DNA from: CANCDA01 sp043757205
Lineage (GTDB): Bacteria > Pseudomonadota > Gammaproteobacteria > Burkholderiales > Burkholderiaceae_C
DNA: 19,748 bases
Assembly: GCA_043757205.1 (NCBI GenBank)
Contig: JAYVPU010000206.1
Location: forward strand, 1 to 19,748
Reading direction: 5' to 3'
Within the stretch, counting starts at the first letter, position 1. Each line of letters opens with the position of its first letter. Shown here in pieces: positions 7,498 to 15,850 of this stretch. Position numbers and translations under genes: made by a program. The notes beneath the pieces are model-generated. The model did not search any database and was not told the DNA's origin. It saw only the letters and a program-made list of their open reading frames with translations.

Positions 7498-9606
7498 ATG
7501 CACACCACAGAATCCCCCGTTCCAGTTTTGGGTGTCGCGCCTGCCGAGCCTTTGCAGGGGGAGTTCGTGCATTTCCCCGGCTCCCCCTTTGAGCTTTTCC
7601 AACCCTACCCACCCGCAGGCGACCAGCCCGTGGCGATTGATCAACTGGTGGAGGGCATCAACGATGGCGAGGTGTTTCAGACCCTGCTGGGGGTGACGGG
7701 TTCGGGCAAGACTTTCACCATGGCCAACGTGATTGCGCGCCTGGGTCGTCCGGCGATTGTGTTTGCACCCAACAAGACGCTGGCTGCGCAGTTGTACAGC
7801 GAGTTTCGGGAGTTCTTCCCCAAGAACGCGGTGGAGTATTTCGTCAGCTATTACGACTACTACCAGCCCGAGGCCTATGTGCCGCAGCGGGATTTGTTCA
7901 TTGAGAAAGACAGTGCCATCAACGAGCACATCGAGCAGATGCGCCTGTCTTGCACCAAAAGCGTGATGGAGCGGCGCGACGTGGTGATCGTGGCCAGTGT
8001 CTCGGCCATCTATGGCATTGGCGAGCCCGAGAGTTACCACAAGATGGTGATGACGCTGCGCTCCGGCGACAAAATGGGCCAACGTGACGTCATCGCCCAA
8101 CTGGTGCGCATGCAGTACCAGCGCAATGACATGGATTTTTCACGCGGCAAGTTTCGGGTGCGTGGCGACACGATTGACGTGTTCCCGGCCGAACACAGTG
8201 AGATGGCTTTGCGCATCGAGTTGTTTGACGATGAAATCGAATCGCTGCAACTGTTCGACCCGCTGACCGGCCGCATCCGGCAAAAGCTGCCGCGCTTCAC
8301 CGTGTACCCCAGCAGCCATTACGTCACCCCGCGTGACAAGGTGCTGGCGGCGGTGGAGACGATCAAGGTGGAGCTGTCAGACCGGGTGAAGGAGTTGGTG
8401 AGCATGGGTAAGCTGGTGGAGGCGCAGCGGTTGGAGCAGCGCACCCGCTTTGACCTGGAGATGCTGAGCGAGGTGGGCCACTGCAAGGGCATTGAAAACT
8501 ACACCCGCCACCTCTCGGGTGCCGCGCCGGGCATGCCGCCCGCCACGCTGACCGATTACCTGCCCAAAGACGCGTTGATGTTCCTGGACGAAAGCCATGT
8601 GCTGATCGGCCAGTTTGGCGGCATGTACAACGGCGATCGCGCGCGCAAGACCACGCTGGTGGAGTACGGCTTTCGTCTGCCCAGTGCGCTGGACAACCGC
8701 CCGCTGAAGTTCGAAGAGTTTGAGACCAAGATGCGTCAGGCCGTGTTTGTTTCGGCCACGCCGGGCAATTGGGAGAACGAACACACCGGCAAGGTGGTGG
8801 AGCAACTGGTGCGCCCGACCGGCCTGGTGGACCCGGAGATCGAAGTACGCCCCGCCAGCACCCAAGTGGACGATGTGTTGCAAGAGATTCGCATCCGCGC
8901 CGACAAGCACGAACGCGTGCTCATTACCACGCTGACCAAGCGCATGGCCGAGCAGCTCACTGATTACTTGAGCGACAACGGCGTGAAGGTGCGCTACCTG
9001 CACAGCGATGTGGACACGGTGGAGCGGGTGGAGATTTTGCGTGACCTGCGGCTGGGTGCGTTTGACGTGCTGGTGGGCATCAACCTGCTGCGCGAAGGGC
9101 TGGACATCCCCGAGGTGTCGCTGGTGGCGATTTTGGATGCGGACAAAGAGGGTTTTTTGCGCTCAGAGCGCTCCCTCATTCAAACCATAGGCCGGGCGGC
9201 GCGCAATTTGAATGGCCGGGCGATTTTGTATGGCGACAAAATCACCGAATCCATGAGAAAAGCCATCGGCGAGACGGAACGTCGGCGCCACAAACAGGTC
9301 GAACACAACCTAGCGCACGGCATCACGCCGCGCAGCATCGTCAAGCAGGTGAAAGACCTGATCGACGGCGTGTACAGCGAAAAAGCCGGGCGCGAGGCCG
9401 AGCGGCTGGAGCAGGACGCCCTACAGCGCGCCAAGGTGGAGGATATGAGCGAGAAAGACATCGCCCGTGAAATCAAGCGGCTAGAGAAGCTGATGATGGA
9501 ACACGCCCGCAACCTGGAGTTTGAAAAGGCCGCACGGGTGCGCGACCAGCTCGGGCAGCTCAAGGCGCAGGCGTTTGGGGCGGCTGGAACCGATCCACTG
9601 CTCTGA
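7498..9606 (+). CDS. uvrB: UvrABC system protein B (excinuclease ABC subunit B)
   Basis: UvrB is the damage-verification helicase of nucleotide excision repair; it is loaded on DNA by UvrA and recruits UvrC. The 702-residue reading matches the family length. Visible features are the Walker A motif GVTGSGKT (about 65-72), the damage-clamping beta-hairpin with YYDYYQPEAYVPQRD (about 117-131), the Walker B region FLDESH (about 361-366), helicase motifs such as NLLREGLDIPEVSLVAILDADKEG and QTIGRAARN, and a C-terminal UVR domain (IKRLEKLMMEHARNLEFEKAARVRDQL) that contacts UvrC. An in-frame ATG at 7447 would add 17 residues; neither start has a strong ribosome site. I prefer 7498 because the -10-like GATAAT lies only two bases before 7447. 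It is divergent from the LuxR-type gene, and no SOS box was recognised. Confidence 0.97.
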   Translation: MHTTESPVPVLGVAPAEPLQGEFVHFPGSPFELFQPYPPAGDQPVAIDQLVEGINDGEVFQTLLGVTGSGKTFTMANVIARLGRPAIVFAPNKTLAAQLYSEFREFFPKNAVEYFVSYYDYYQPEAYVPQRDLFIEKDSAINEHIEQMRLSCTKSVMERRDVVIVASVSAIYGIGEPESYHKMVMTLRSGDKMGQRDVIAQLVRMQYQRNDMDFSRGKFRVRGDTIDVFPAEHSEMALRIELFDDEIESLQLFDPLTGRIRQKLPRFTVYPSSHYVTPRDKVLAAVETIKVELSDRVKELVSMGKLVEAQRLEQRTRFDLEMLSEVGHCKGIENYTRHLSGAAPGMPPATLTDYLPKDALMFLDESHVLIGQFGGMYNGDRARKTTLVEYGFRLPSALDNRPLKFEEFETKMRQAVFVSATPGNWENEHTGKVVEQLVRPTGLVDPEIEVRPASTQVDDVLQEIRIRADKHERVLITTLTKRMAEQLTDYLSDNGVKVRYLHSDVDTVERVEILRDLRLGAFDVLVGINLLREGLDIPEVSLVAILDADKEGFLRSERSLIQTIGRAARNLNGRAILYGDKITESMRKAIGETERRRHKQVEHNLAHGITPRSIVKQVKDLIDGVYSEKAGREAERLEQDALQRAKVEDMSEKDIAREIKRLEKLMMEHARNLEFEKAARVRDQLGQLKAQAFGAAGTDPLL

Positions 9607-9635
9607 TTACCCGAGCAAATCGCACGGGTTTTGGT

Positions 9636-9660
9636 ATACTTGACTTATCTAGTCGGCTAT
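9636..9660 (+). promoter_or_regulatory. Type 1 IscR operator in the isc promoter
   Basis: The half-sites ATACTTGACT (9636-9645) and AGTCGGCTAT (9651-9660) are separated by 5 bp. They fit the established type 1 IscR consensus (ATAnYYGACT, 5 bp, AGTCRRnTAT) closely. The site lies 36 bp before iscR and contains TTGACT, a plausible -35 element, so [2Fe-2S]-IscR would block the promoter and repress its own operon when Fe-S clusters are plentiful. The -10 box is not clear. Confidence 0.8.
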
Positions 9661-9695
9661 CTGCCTGATGAACCCCACAAAATAAGGAGTTTGCA

Positions 9696-10250
9696 ATGCG
9701 ACTCACCACCAAAGGCCGTTTTGCGGTCACTGCCATGATTGACCTGGCCCTGCGGCAAAGCAGTGGCCCGGTGACGCTGGCCGCCATCAGCCAGCGCCAG
9801 CAGATTTCGCTGTCTTACTTGGAGCAGCTGTTTGGCAAGTTGCGCCGCCATGAACTGGTGGAGTCCACCCGCGGGCCGGGCGGCGGTTATGGCTTGGCAC
9901 GCAAAGCGGCCGACATTACCGTGGCTGACATCATCCTCTCGGTGGACGAGCCGATTGACGCCACGCAGTGCGGTGGCAAGGAAAATTGCATGGGCGAGGC
10001 GGGCCGCTGCATGACGCACGAGCTGTGGGCTTCGCTGAACGACCGCATGGTGGAGTTTTTAAGCTCCGTCACCCTGAAAAAACTGGTGGACGAGCAACTG
10101 GCCAAGGGCGTGATGGTTGAAGACAAGCCGAACATGAAACGCGCCATCTCTGCCATGCCTGGGCTCAAGCCGATCCGCATCAACGCGCCGAACTCGGTGT
10201 TTGCCCTCGGTAACGTGGGTATCGTTAGCAATGCATTTTCTAAAATCTGA
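9696..10250 (+). CDS. iscR: Fe-S cluster-sensing transcriptional regulator IscR (Rrf2 family)
   Basis: The protein has 184 residues and the Rrf2-type winged helix at the N-terminus (MRLTTKGRFAVTAMIDLAL, then ISLSYLEQLFGKLR and RGPGGGYGLAR). It has the three cluster-binding cysteines C92, C98 and C105 and the likely His ligand H108, one residue later than in E. coli. IscR with a [2Fe-2S] cluster represses the isc operon; apo-IscR controls other promoters. The ATG at 9696 has a good AAGGAG site. It is the first gene of an eight-gene same-strand run and has a type 1 IscR operator directly upstream. The C-terminal tail (about 145-184) is longer than in E. coli IscR and ends in a non-conserved-looking stretch. 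Confidence 0.97.
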   Translation: MRLTTKGRFAVTAMIDLALRQSSGPVTLAAISQRQQISLSYLEQLFGKLRRHELVESTRGPGGGYGLARKAADITVADIILSVDEPIDATQCGGKENCMGEAGRCMTHELWASLNDRMVEFLSSVTLKKLVDEQLAKGVMVEDKPNMKRAISAMPGLKPIRINAPNSVFALGNVGIVSNAFSKI

Positions 10251-10279
10251 TTTGATTTGAACCAATCCGAGAACTGACC

Positions 10280-11500
10280 ATGGACCTGACCCCGCACTTC
10301 CCCATCTACATGGACTACAGCGCCACCAACCCTTGCGACCCTCGGGTGGTGGACGCGATGATCCCCTGGTTGCGCGAGCATTTTGGCAACCCGGCATCGC
10401 GTAGCCACGCCTGGGGCTGGGAAGCCGAAGCGGCGGTGGAAAAAGCGCGTGAAAATGTGGCGGCGCTCATCAACGCTGATCCACGCGAGATCGTCTGGAC
10501 CTCGGGCGCGACCGAGTCCATCAACTTGGCCATCAAGGGCGCAGCCGGTTTTTACAAAACCAAGGGCAAGCACCTGATCACCGTCAAGACCGAGCACAAA
10601 GCCGTGCTGGACACCATGCGCGAACTCGAACGTCAGGGCTTTGAGGTGACTTACCTCGACGTGCAGGAAGACGGTCTGCTGAATCTGGAGGTGTTCAAAG
10701 CCGCCATTCGCCCCGACACGATTTTGGCCAGCGTTATGTTTGTCAATAACGAGATCGGCGTGATCCAGGACATCCCCGCCATCGGTGCGATTTGCCGTGA
10801 AAAAGGTGTGATTTTCCACGTGGATGCCGCGCAAGCCACGGGTCGTGTGGACATCGACTTGGCCAAGCTGCCGGTTGATTTGATGAGCCTGACGAGCCAC
10901 AAAACCTATGGTCCCAAAGGCATTGGCGCGCTGTATGTGCGGCGCAAACCGCGTATTCGCATCGAGGCGCAAATGCACGGTGGCGGCCATGAGCGCGGCA
11001 TGCGAAGTGGCACGCTGCCGACCCACCAGTGCGTGGGCATGGGCGAGGCCTACCGCATTGCCAAAGCCGAGATGCATGAGGAGAACAAACGCATCCAGGC
11101 CCTGCATGACCGCATGCTCAAAGGCCTGCAAGACATTGAGCAGGTGTTCATCAACGGCCATGCGGAAAAGCGCGTGCCGCACAACCTGAACATGAGCTTC
11201 AACTATGTGGAGGGCGAGTCGCTCATCATGGGTATCAAGGGTTTGGCGGTCTCCAGCGGATCGGCCTGCACCTCAGCGTCATTGGAGCCCAGCTATGTGC
11301 TGCGCGCTCTGGGTCGCAGCGACGAGTTGGCCCACAGCAGCCTGCGCATGACGATTGGCCGCTGGACCACCGAAGAAGAAATTGACTACGCCATTTCCAC
11401 CATCAAGCACAACGTCGCCAAGCTGCGCGATTTGAGCCCATTGTGGGAAATGTTCCAGGATGGCATCGACATCTCGACCATCCAATGGGCGGCTCACTAA
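10280..11500 (+). CDS. iscS: Cysteine desulfurase IscS
   Basis: IscS is a PLP enzyme that takes sulfur from L-cysteine as a persulfide and passes it to IscU and other acceptors. The 406-residue protein contains the PLP-binding Lys in SLTSHKTYGPKG (K208), the active-site Cys in SSGSACTSAS (C330), the N-terminal YMDYSATNP and the VMFVNNEIGVIQ motif. These match E. coli IscS (K206, C328) with a two-residue offset. The extended C-terminus includes SPLWEMFQDGIDIS. It starts 29 bp after iscR with a weak ribosome site and is followed 25 bp later by iscU, so it is almost certainly co-transcribed. No missing key residue was seen. Confidence 0.98.
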   Translation: MDLTPHFPIYMDYSATNPCDPRVVDAMIPWLREHFGNPASRSHAWGWEAEAAVEKARENVAALINADPREIVWTSGATESINLAIKGAAGFYKTKGKHLITVKTEHKAVLDTMRELERQGFEVTYLDVQEDGLLNLEVFKAAIRPDTILASVMFVNNEIGVIQDIPAIGAICREKGVIFHVDAAQATGRVDIDLAKLPVDLMSLTSHKTYGPKGIGALYVRRKPRIRIEAQMHGGGHERGMRSGTLPTHQCVGMGEAYRIAKAEMHEENKRIQALHDRMLKGLQDIEQVFINGHAEKRVPHNLNMSFNYVEGESLIMGIKGLAVSSGSACTSASLEPSYVLRALGRSDELAHSSLRMTIGRWTTEEEIDYAISTIKHNVAKLRDLSPLWEMFQDGIDISTIQWAAH

Positions 11501-11525
11501 ACCAATCACCTAAAGAGGTATCACC

Positions 11526-11918
11526 ATGGCATATTCTGAAAAAGTCGTTGAGCACTATGAAAACCCGCGCAACGTCGGCTCCTTCGACAAGGGCGACGAG
11601 TCGGTCGGCACCGGCATGGTTGGCGCGCCGGCCTGCGGTGACGTGATGAAGCTGCAAATCAAGGTCAACCCGCAGACGGGTGTGATTGAGGATGCACGCT
11701 TTAAAACCTACGGTTGTGGCTCGGCCATTGCTTCCAGCTCGCTCGTGACCGAGTGGGTCAAAGGTAAGACCTTGAACGAGGCAGCAGCTTTGAAAAACAG
11801 CCAGATCGCCGAAGAATTGGCACTGCCGCCGGTCAAGATTCACTGCTCCATCCTGGCCGAAGACGCCATCAAGGCGGCAGTGGAAGACTACAAGAAAAAG
11901 CACGCGGTGCTGGCCTGA
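11526..11918 (+). CDS. iscU: Fe-S cluster assembly scaffold IscU
   Basis: This is a 130-residue scaffold on which [2Fe-2S] clusters are built from IscS sulfur and iron. The three ligand cysteines are present as C37 (APACGD), C64 (TYGCGSA) and C107 (KIHCSI), with Asp39 next to the first. The LPPVK motif that HscA recognises is at 100-104, immediately before the third Cys. One residue is inserted relative to E. coli IscU, where the ligands are C37, C63 and C106. A ribosome site, AAAGAGGT, precedes the ATG. A 66-bp gap follows that carries an inverted-repeat sequence related to the hscB-hscA gap. Confidence 0.98.
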   Translation: MAYSEKVVEHYENPRNVGSFDKGDESVGTGMVGAPACGDVMKLQIKVNPQTGVIEDARFKTYGCGSAIASSSLVTEWVKGKTLNEAAALKNSQIAEELALPPVKIHCSILAEDAIKAAVEDYKKKHAVLA

Positions 11919-11921
11919 GAC

Positions 11922-11977
11922 CTTGCGGGACAGTCCGCAGCTACGCGTAGCGAGCAAGCTCTGTCCCCAACTGATTA
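11922..11977 (+). repeat. Intergenic inverted-repeat element, copy A (iscU-iscA gap)
   Basis: The element begins CTTGCGGGACAG and ends AGCTCTGTCCCCAACTGATT. GGACAG (11928-11933) is the reverse complement of CTGTCC (11961-11966), so a hairpin can form; a nested CTACGCGTAG palindrome (11941-11950) sits between the arms. The outer parts match copy B (12826-12865) almost base for base, while the middle differs in length. The downstream gene has no clear ribosome site. Confidence 0.7.
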
Positions 11978-11984
11978 AAAAACT

Positions 11985-12308
11985 ATGTCTGTTACTTTGA
12001 CTGAAGCTGCCGCCCGGCACGTCAATCGCTACCTGGCCAAACGTGGCAAGGGGGTAGGCGTGCGTTTAGGTGTCAAGACCACCGGTTGCTCTGGCTTGGC
12101 CTACAAGCTGGAGTACGTGGACGAATTCGCGCCTGAAGATGTGGTGTTTGAAGACCAAGGCATCAAGGTGCTGGTCGACCCCAAAAGCCTGTCCTACATC
12201 AACGGCACACAGCTCGATTTTGTGCGTGAAGGTTTGAACGAAGGTTTTCGCTTCAACAACCCGAACGAGCGCGACAAGTGCGGCTGCGGTGAGTCGTTTC
12301 GGGTGTGA
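11985..12308 (+). CDS. iscA: A-type iron-sulfur carrier IscA
   Basis: The protein has 107 residues and the HesB/IscA fold, with the conserved cysteines C35 (TTGCSGLAY) and C99/C101 in the C-terminal KCGCGESF motif. A-type carriers receive clusters from IscU and deliver them, especially as [4Fe-4S], to target proteins. The ATG at 11985 follows a repeat element and lacks an obvious Shine-Dalgarno. Its TGA stop overlaps the GTG start of hscB (GTGA), so the two are probably translationally coupled. Confidence 0.97.
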   Translation: MSVTLTEAAARHVNRYLAKRGKGVGVRLGVKTTGCSGLAYKLEYVDEFAPEDVVFEDQGIKVLVDPKSLSYINGTQLDFVREGLNEGFRFNNPNERDKCGCGESFRV

Positions 12309-12823
12309 ACCTCCAGTCCAGCGATTTTGAACTTTTTGGTCTGGTGCCCCGTTTCGCACAAGACCGCGCAGCGCTGGACGCCCGCTGGAAAGAGTTGCAA
12401 CGCGAGGTCCACCCCGACCGGTTTGCCGCACAGGGGGCCAGCGCGCAGCGCGTGGCCATGCAGTGGTCGGCGCGCATCAATGAAGCGTATCAACGCCTCA
12501 AAGACCCCCTCAAGCGCGCAGGCTACCTGTGTGAGTTGAACGGAGCGGCGATCAGGGCCGAAGACAACACCGCCATGCCTGCCGCATTTCTGATGCAGCA
12601 AATGGAGTGGCGTGAGGCGCTGGACGATGCCAGTGGCGTCGAAGAATTGAATCAAATCAGCGCTGAAGTCAACAGCAATCGGCGTGAGATGCTGCAAAAA
12701 TGTGAGCATCTGTTGGACGTGGTACATGACTACCCGGCTGCGGTCGCGCAGGTCAGGGCCTTGATGTTCATCGAGCGCTTTGCTCGTGATATTGAAAACC
12801 GGTTTGAACGAATGGATTCCTGA
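12305..12823 (+). CDS. hscB: Fe-S assembly J-domain co-chaperone HscB
   Basis: This 172-residue protein starts with GTG at 12305, sharing bases with the iscA stop. The N-terminal J domain (about 6-78) has the HPD motif (H36-P-D38, in REVHPDRF) that stimulates the ATPase of HscA. The C-terminal helical domain (about 95-170: AFLMQQMEWREAL, then a helix ending with FARDIENRF) is the part that binds IscU in known HscB proteins. The length is typical. An alternative start is not needed, since FELFGL at residues 8-13 matches the usual beginning of the family. A 45-bp gap with repeat copy B separates it from hscA. Confidence 0.97.
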   Translation: MNLQSSDFELFGLVPRFAQDRAALDARWKELQREVHPDRFAAQGASAQRVAMQWSARINEAYQRLKDPLKRAGYLCELNGAAIRAEDNTAMPAAFLMQQMEWREALDDASGVEELNQISAEVNSNRREMLQKCEHLLDVVHDYPAAVAQVRALMFIERFARDIENRFERMDS

Positions 12824-12825
12824 AA

Positions 12826-12867
12826 CTTTGCGGGACAGACCTTTAGCTCTGTCCTCAACTGACTAAA
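12826..12867 (+). repeat. Intergenic inverted-repeat element, copy B (hscB-hscA gap)
   Basis: It begins CTTTGCGGGACAG and ends AGCTCTGTCCTCAACTGACT, matching the ends of copy A in the iscU-iscA gap. GGACAG (12833-12838) can pair with CTGTCC (12848-12853) across a short loop. It lies just before hscA, whose start also lacks a recognisable ribosome site. Confidence 0.7.
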
Positions 12868-12868
12868 T

Positions 12869-14725
12869 ATGGCACTCCTGCAAATCTCTGAACCCGGCCA
12901 CACGCCTGACCCGCACAAACGCCGTGTGGCGGTGGGCATTGACTTGGGCACGACCCACTCCTTAGTCGCGTCCGTGCGCAGCGGCGTGGCCGAGTGTCTG
13001 CCCGATGAGCAAGGCCACGTCATCTTGCCGTCTGTCGTGCGCTACCTCGCCAATGGCGGGCGGCAAATTGGTTTGGAAGCTCAGGCCGCACAGAGTAGCG
13101 ACCCCGAGAACACCATTGCATCGGTCAAACGCTTCATGGGCCGCAGCGTGCGTGATGTGGCCGGGCGCGAAAAGCTGCCCTACCACTTTGTGGACCACCC
13201 CGGCATGCTGGGCCTGCAAACGGTGGCGGGTGAGAAGTCGCCCGTTGAGGTGAGCGCCGATATTCTGGCCACGCTGCGTTACCGCGCCGAAGACACCTTC
13301 AATGAAGACGTGTTTGGTGCCGTCATCACCGTGCCCGCCTACTTTGACGACGCCCAGCGCCAAGCCACCAAGGACGCCGCGAAACTGGCGGGCTTGAACG
13401 TGCTGCGCCTGATCAACGAGCCCACAGCGGCCGCCATTGCCTACGGCCTGGACAACGCCAGCGAAGGCATTTACGCCATTTACGACTTGGGTGGCGGCAC
13501 CTTCGATATTTCCATTCTGCGGCTGACGCAGGGCGTGTTTGAAGTGATTGCCACGGGTGGTGACTCGGCCCTGGGCGGTGACGACTACGACGCGGCTTTG
13601 GTGGACTGGGTCTTGCAGCAAACTGATCTGTCCAGCGTGAAAGCCATGGACAAAGTGGCGCTCAAAGCGGCGGCACGTACCGCCAAAGAGGCACTGTCTG
13701 CCGCCGATACAGTGACCTTTGCGACCACAGTCGCCGACCAGGCCGTGAGCTTGAGCGTTACGACCAGGCAGTTCGAGAGTCTGTCTGCCAGCCTCACCGC
13801 ACGCACCCTGAGCGCCGTGCGCAAGGCCTTGCGTGACGCCAAGCTCAGCACGGACGAGATCAAGGGCGTGGTGATGGTGGGTGGCTCCACCCGCATGCCG
13901 CAGATTCGGCGTGCGGTGGCTGATCTGTTTGGCCGCGAGCCCCTCATCAACCTGAACCCCGACGAGGTCGTGGCCCTGGGCGCGGCCATCCAGGCCAACC
14001 AGTTGGCAGGCAACGCGACAACAGATGACTTGCTGTTGCTGGATGTGATTCCCCTGTCGCTCGGCGTGGAGACCATGGGCGGCCTGGTGGAGCGCATCGT
14101 GCCGCGCAAACAGACCATCCCGACCGCGATGGCACAAGATTTCACCACCTACAAAGACGGCCAGACCGCGCTGGCGCTGCATGTGGTGCAGGGCGAGCGC
14201 GACATGGTGGCTGATTGCCGCAGTCTGGCGCGTTTTGAGCTGCGCGGCATACCGCCGATGGCTGCCGGAGCCGCCCGCATCCGCGTCACCTTCACGGTGG
14301 ATGCCGACGGCTTGCTCAATGTGTCTGCGCGGGAGCAGGTAAGCGGCGTGCAAGCGGACATTGACGTCAAGCCCTCCTATGGCCTGGGTGACGACCAGAT
14401 TGCGCAGATGCTGAAAGACAGCTTCTCTACCGCTGAGCAGGACATGCGTTCCCGCGCGCTCGTGGAAGCCCGAGTGGATGCCGACCGCCTGCTGCTAGCC
14501 ACCCAAAGCGCGCTGACTGCCGACGGAGATTTGCTGCAACCGACCGAGCGAGCCGAGATCGACGCCGCAATGGTTGCACTTGCCAAAGCGCCGTCGATGG
14601 ACGATGCTGCTGCAATTGAGGTGCTGAGCAAGTCGCTGGGCCAAGCCACTGAGGCTTTCGCCGCGCAGCGCATGAACCGGGGCATTGCCCATGCCCTGGC
14701 TGGCAAAAATATTGAATCCATTTGA
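12869..14725 (+). CDS. hscA: Fe-S assembly chaperone HscA (Hsp70 family)
   Basis: This is a 618-residue Hsp70 (E. coli HscA is 616). ATPase-domain signatures are VGIDLGTTHS (about 22-31), NEPTAAAIAYG (about 183-193), YDLGGGTFDIS (about 205-215) and VMVGGSTRMPQIRRAV (about 335-350). The substrate-binding domain follows from about 390 (LLLLDVIPLSLGVETMGG). HscA uses ATP hydrolysis, stimulated by HscB, to act on the LPPVK motif of IscU and promote cluster transfer. The ATG at 12869 is chosen because the following residues run directly into the family's N-terminus. It lies between hscB and fdx on the same strand, the standard isc order. Confidence 0.97.
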   Translation: MALLQISEPGHTPDPHKRRVAVGIDLGTTHSLVASVRSGVAECLPDEQGHVILPSVVRYLANGGRQIGLEAQAAQSSDPENTIASVKRFMGRSVRDVAGREKLPYHFVDHPGMLGLQTVAGEKSPVEVSADILATLRYRAEDTFNEDVFGAVITVPAYFDDAQRQATKDAAKLAGLNVLRLINEPTAAAIAYGLDNASEGIYAIYDLGGGTFDISILRLTQGVFEVIATGGDSALGGDDYDAALVDWVLQQTDLSSVKAMDKVALKAAARTAKEALSAADTVTFATTVADQAVSLSVTTRQFESLSASLTARTLSAVRKALRDAKLSTDEIKGVVMVGGSTRMPQIRRAVADLFGREPLINLNPDEVVALGAAIQANQLAGNATTDDLLLLDVIPLSLGVETMGGLVERIVPRKQTIPTAMAQDFTTYKDGQTALALHVVQGERDMVADCRSLARFELRGIPPMAAGAARIRVTFTVDADGLLNVSAREQVSGVQADIDVKPSYGLGDDQIAQMLKDSFSTAEQDMRSRALVEARVDADRLLLATQSALTADGDLLQPTERAEIDAAMVALAKAPSMDDAAAIEVLSKSLGQATEAFAAQRMNRGIAHALAGKNIESI

Positions 14726-14746
14726 ATCTGCACCCGGAATATCACC

Positions 14747-15085
14747 ATGCCTGTCATCAAAATCCTGCCGCACCCTGAGTATTGCCCGCAGGGTGCAGAA
14801 ATCTCTGCCCCTGCAGGTACTTCCATCTGTGAAGCCTTGCTGGACAACAACATTCCAATCGAGCATGCCTGCGAGATGAGTTGTGCCTGCACTACCTGCC
14901 ATGTGCTGGTGCGGGAGGGCTTTGCTTCGCTCAATCCGCTGGATGAAAACGAAGAAGACATGCTGGACCGTGCCTGGGGCCTGGAGCCCAGCTCCCGCCT
15001 GAGCTGTCAGGCCATTCTGGCGCAAAAAGACCTGGTGGTGGAAATACCCAAGTACTCCATCAACCACGCCAAAGAGAACCATTAA
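14747..15085 (+). CDS. fdx: [2Fe-2S] ferredoxin, ISC type
   Basis: The 112-residue ferredoxin is of the adrenodoxin/ISC type. Cluster ligands follow the C-x5-C-x2-C...C pattern: C42, C48, C51 and C87 (in ACEMSCACTTCHV and RLSCQAI). Additional cysteines are C13, C28 and C46. It supplies electrons for cluster assembly on IscU. It starts 21 bp after hscA and ends the recognisable isc cluster; no iscX was found between it and the next gene. Confidence 0.96.
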   Translation: MPVIKILPHPEYCPQGAEISAPAGTSICEALLDNNIPIEHACEMSCACTTCHVLVREGFASLNPLDENEEDMLDRAWGLEPSSRLSCQAILAQKDLVVEIPKYSINHAKENH

Positions 15086-15107
15086 CCGCCACGAGGCTAT
15101 ACCCGCC

Positions 15108-15809
15108 ATGCGCCAAATTTTTCTGGATACCGAGACCACTGGCTTGTCCGCAGAGACGGGCGACCGGGTCATTGAGATCGGTTGCGTCGAACTGGTCAAC
15201 CGCAAGCTCACCGGTAACAACTTGCATTTCTATCTGAACCCCGGGCGTGACAGCCATGAAGAGGCGCTCAAGGTGCACGGCATTACCACCGAATTTTTGC
15301 GCGACAAGCCAAAGTTCGAGGCCGTCGCTGACGAACTGGTCGCCTATCTGCAGGATGCCGAAGTTATCATCCACAACGCTGCATTTGACGTTGCGTTTTT
15401 GAACAAGGAACTGGAGTTGGCCGGCCGTCCTCCGTTTCGGCAGCATGTTGCGAATGTTATCGACAGCCTGGCAATGGCCAAGGAAATGTTTCCAGGTAAG
15501 CGAAACGGCTTGAATGCCTTGTGCGACCGTCTGGAAGTCGACAACTCGGGCCGTACCCTGCACGGGGCGCTTCTGGATGCGGAGTTGTTGGCGGATGTCT
15601 ATATCAACATGACTCGGGGCCAGGATGCCCTGTTGATGGATGCCGGTTCGCCCGATGAGGGCGGTGTTGCGCTGGTGCAGGTTGATTTGCGCGGGTTTGA
15701 CCTGCCCGTGGTTGCAGCCAATACGCAAGAACTTGCTGCGCACGAAGACGTGATGAACCAGATGGACAAATCCAGCGGTGGCAAAACGCTATGGCGAAAA
15801 GCCGCTTGA
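15108..15809 (+). CDS. dnaQ: DNA polymerase III epsilon subunit (3'-5' proofreading exonuclease)
   Basis: The 233-residue DEDDh exonuclease has catalytic residues D7 and E9 (FLDTETTGL), D94 (HNAAFDVAFL), and H152 and D157 (LHGALLDAELLADVY). This is the complete set for removing mispaired 3' nucleotides, and the length fits DnaQ. The C-terminal part (about 175-233), which in E. coli tethers epsilon to the polymerase subunit, is poorly recognisable here. It begins 22 bp after fdx on the same strand, so it may be read from the isc transcript. The end of the gene overlaps the upstream promoter region of the tRNA gene. Another DnaQ-like exonuclease role is possible but less likely. Confidence 0.92.
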   Translation: MRQIFLDTETTGLSAETGDRVIEIGCVELVNRKLTGNNLHFYLNPGRDSHEEALKVHGITTEFLRDKPKFEAVADELVAYLQDAEVIIHNAAFDVAFLNKELELAGRPPFRQHVANVIDSLAMAKEMFPGKRNGLNALCDRLEVDNSGRTLHGALLDAELLADVYINMTRGQDALLMDAGSPDEGGVALVQVDLRGFDLPVVAANTQELAAHEDVMNQMDKSSGGKTLWRKAA

Positions 15810-15818
15810 AAAGCATTG

Positions 15819-15824
15819 TATAAT
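15819..15824 (+). promoter_or_regulatory. -10 box of the tRNA-Val promoter
   Basis: A perfect TATAAT lies 26 bp before the tRNA, immediately after the dnaQ stop. The -35 region is poor and falls within the dnaQ end. A CTGAAT-GAAA-ATTCAG hairpin (15836-15851) touches the 5' end of the tRNA and would lie in the precursor leader. Confidence 0.55.
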
Positions 15825-15850
15825 TTCAGACGATTCTGAATGAAAATTCA

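Noticed and set aside
9887..11182. A 431-codon minus-strand frame opposite iscR/iscS
   Set aside because: Antisense shadow of two well-identified genes, with no recognisable domain.
12962..14353. A 463-codon minus-strand frame opposite hscA
   Set aside because: Antisense shadow of hscA; His/Gln/Gly-rich product without a family pattern.
15086..15107. iscX after fdx
   Set aside because: The gap is only 22 bp and the next gene is a DnaQ-type exonuclease.
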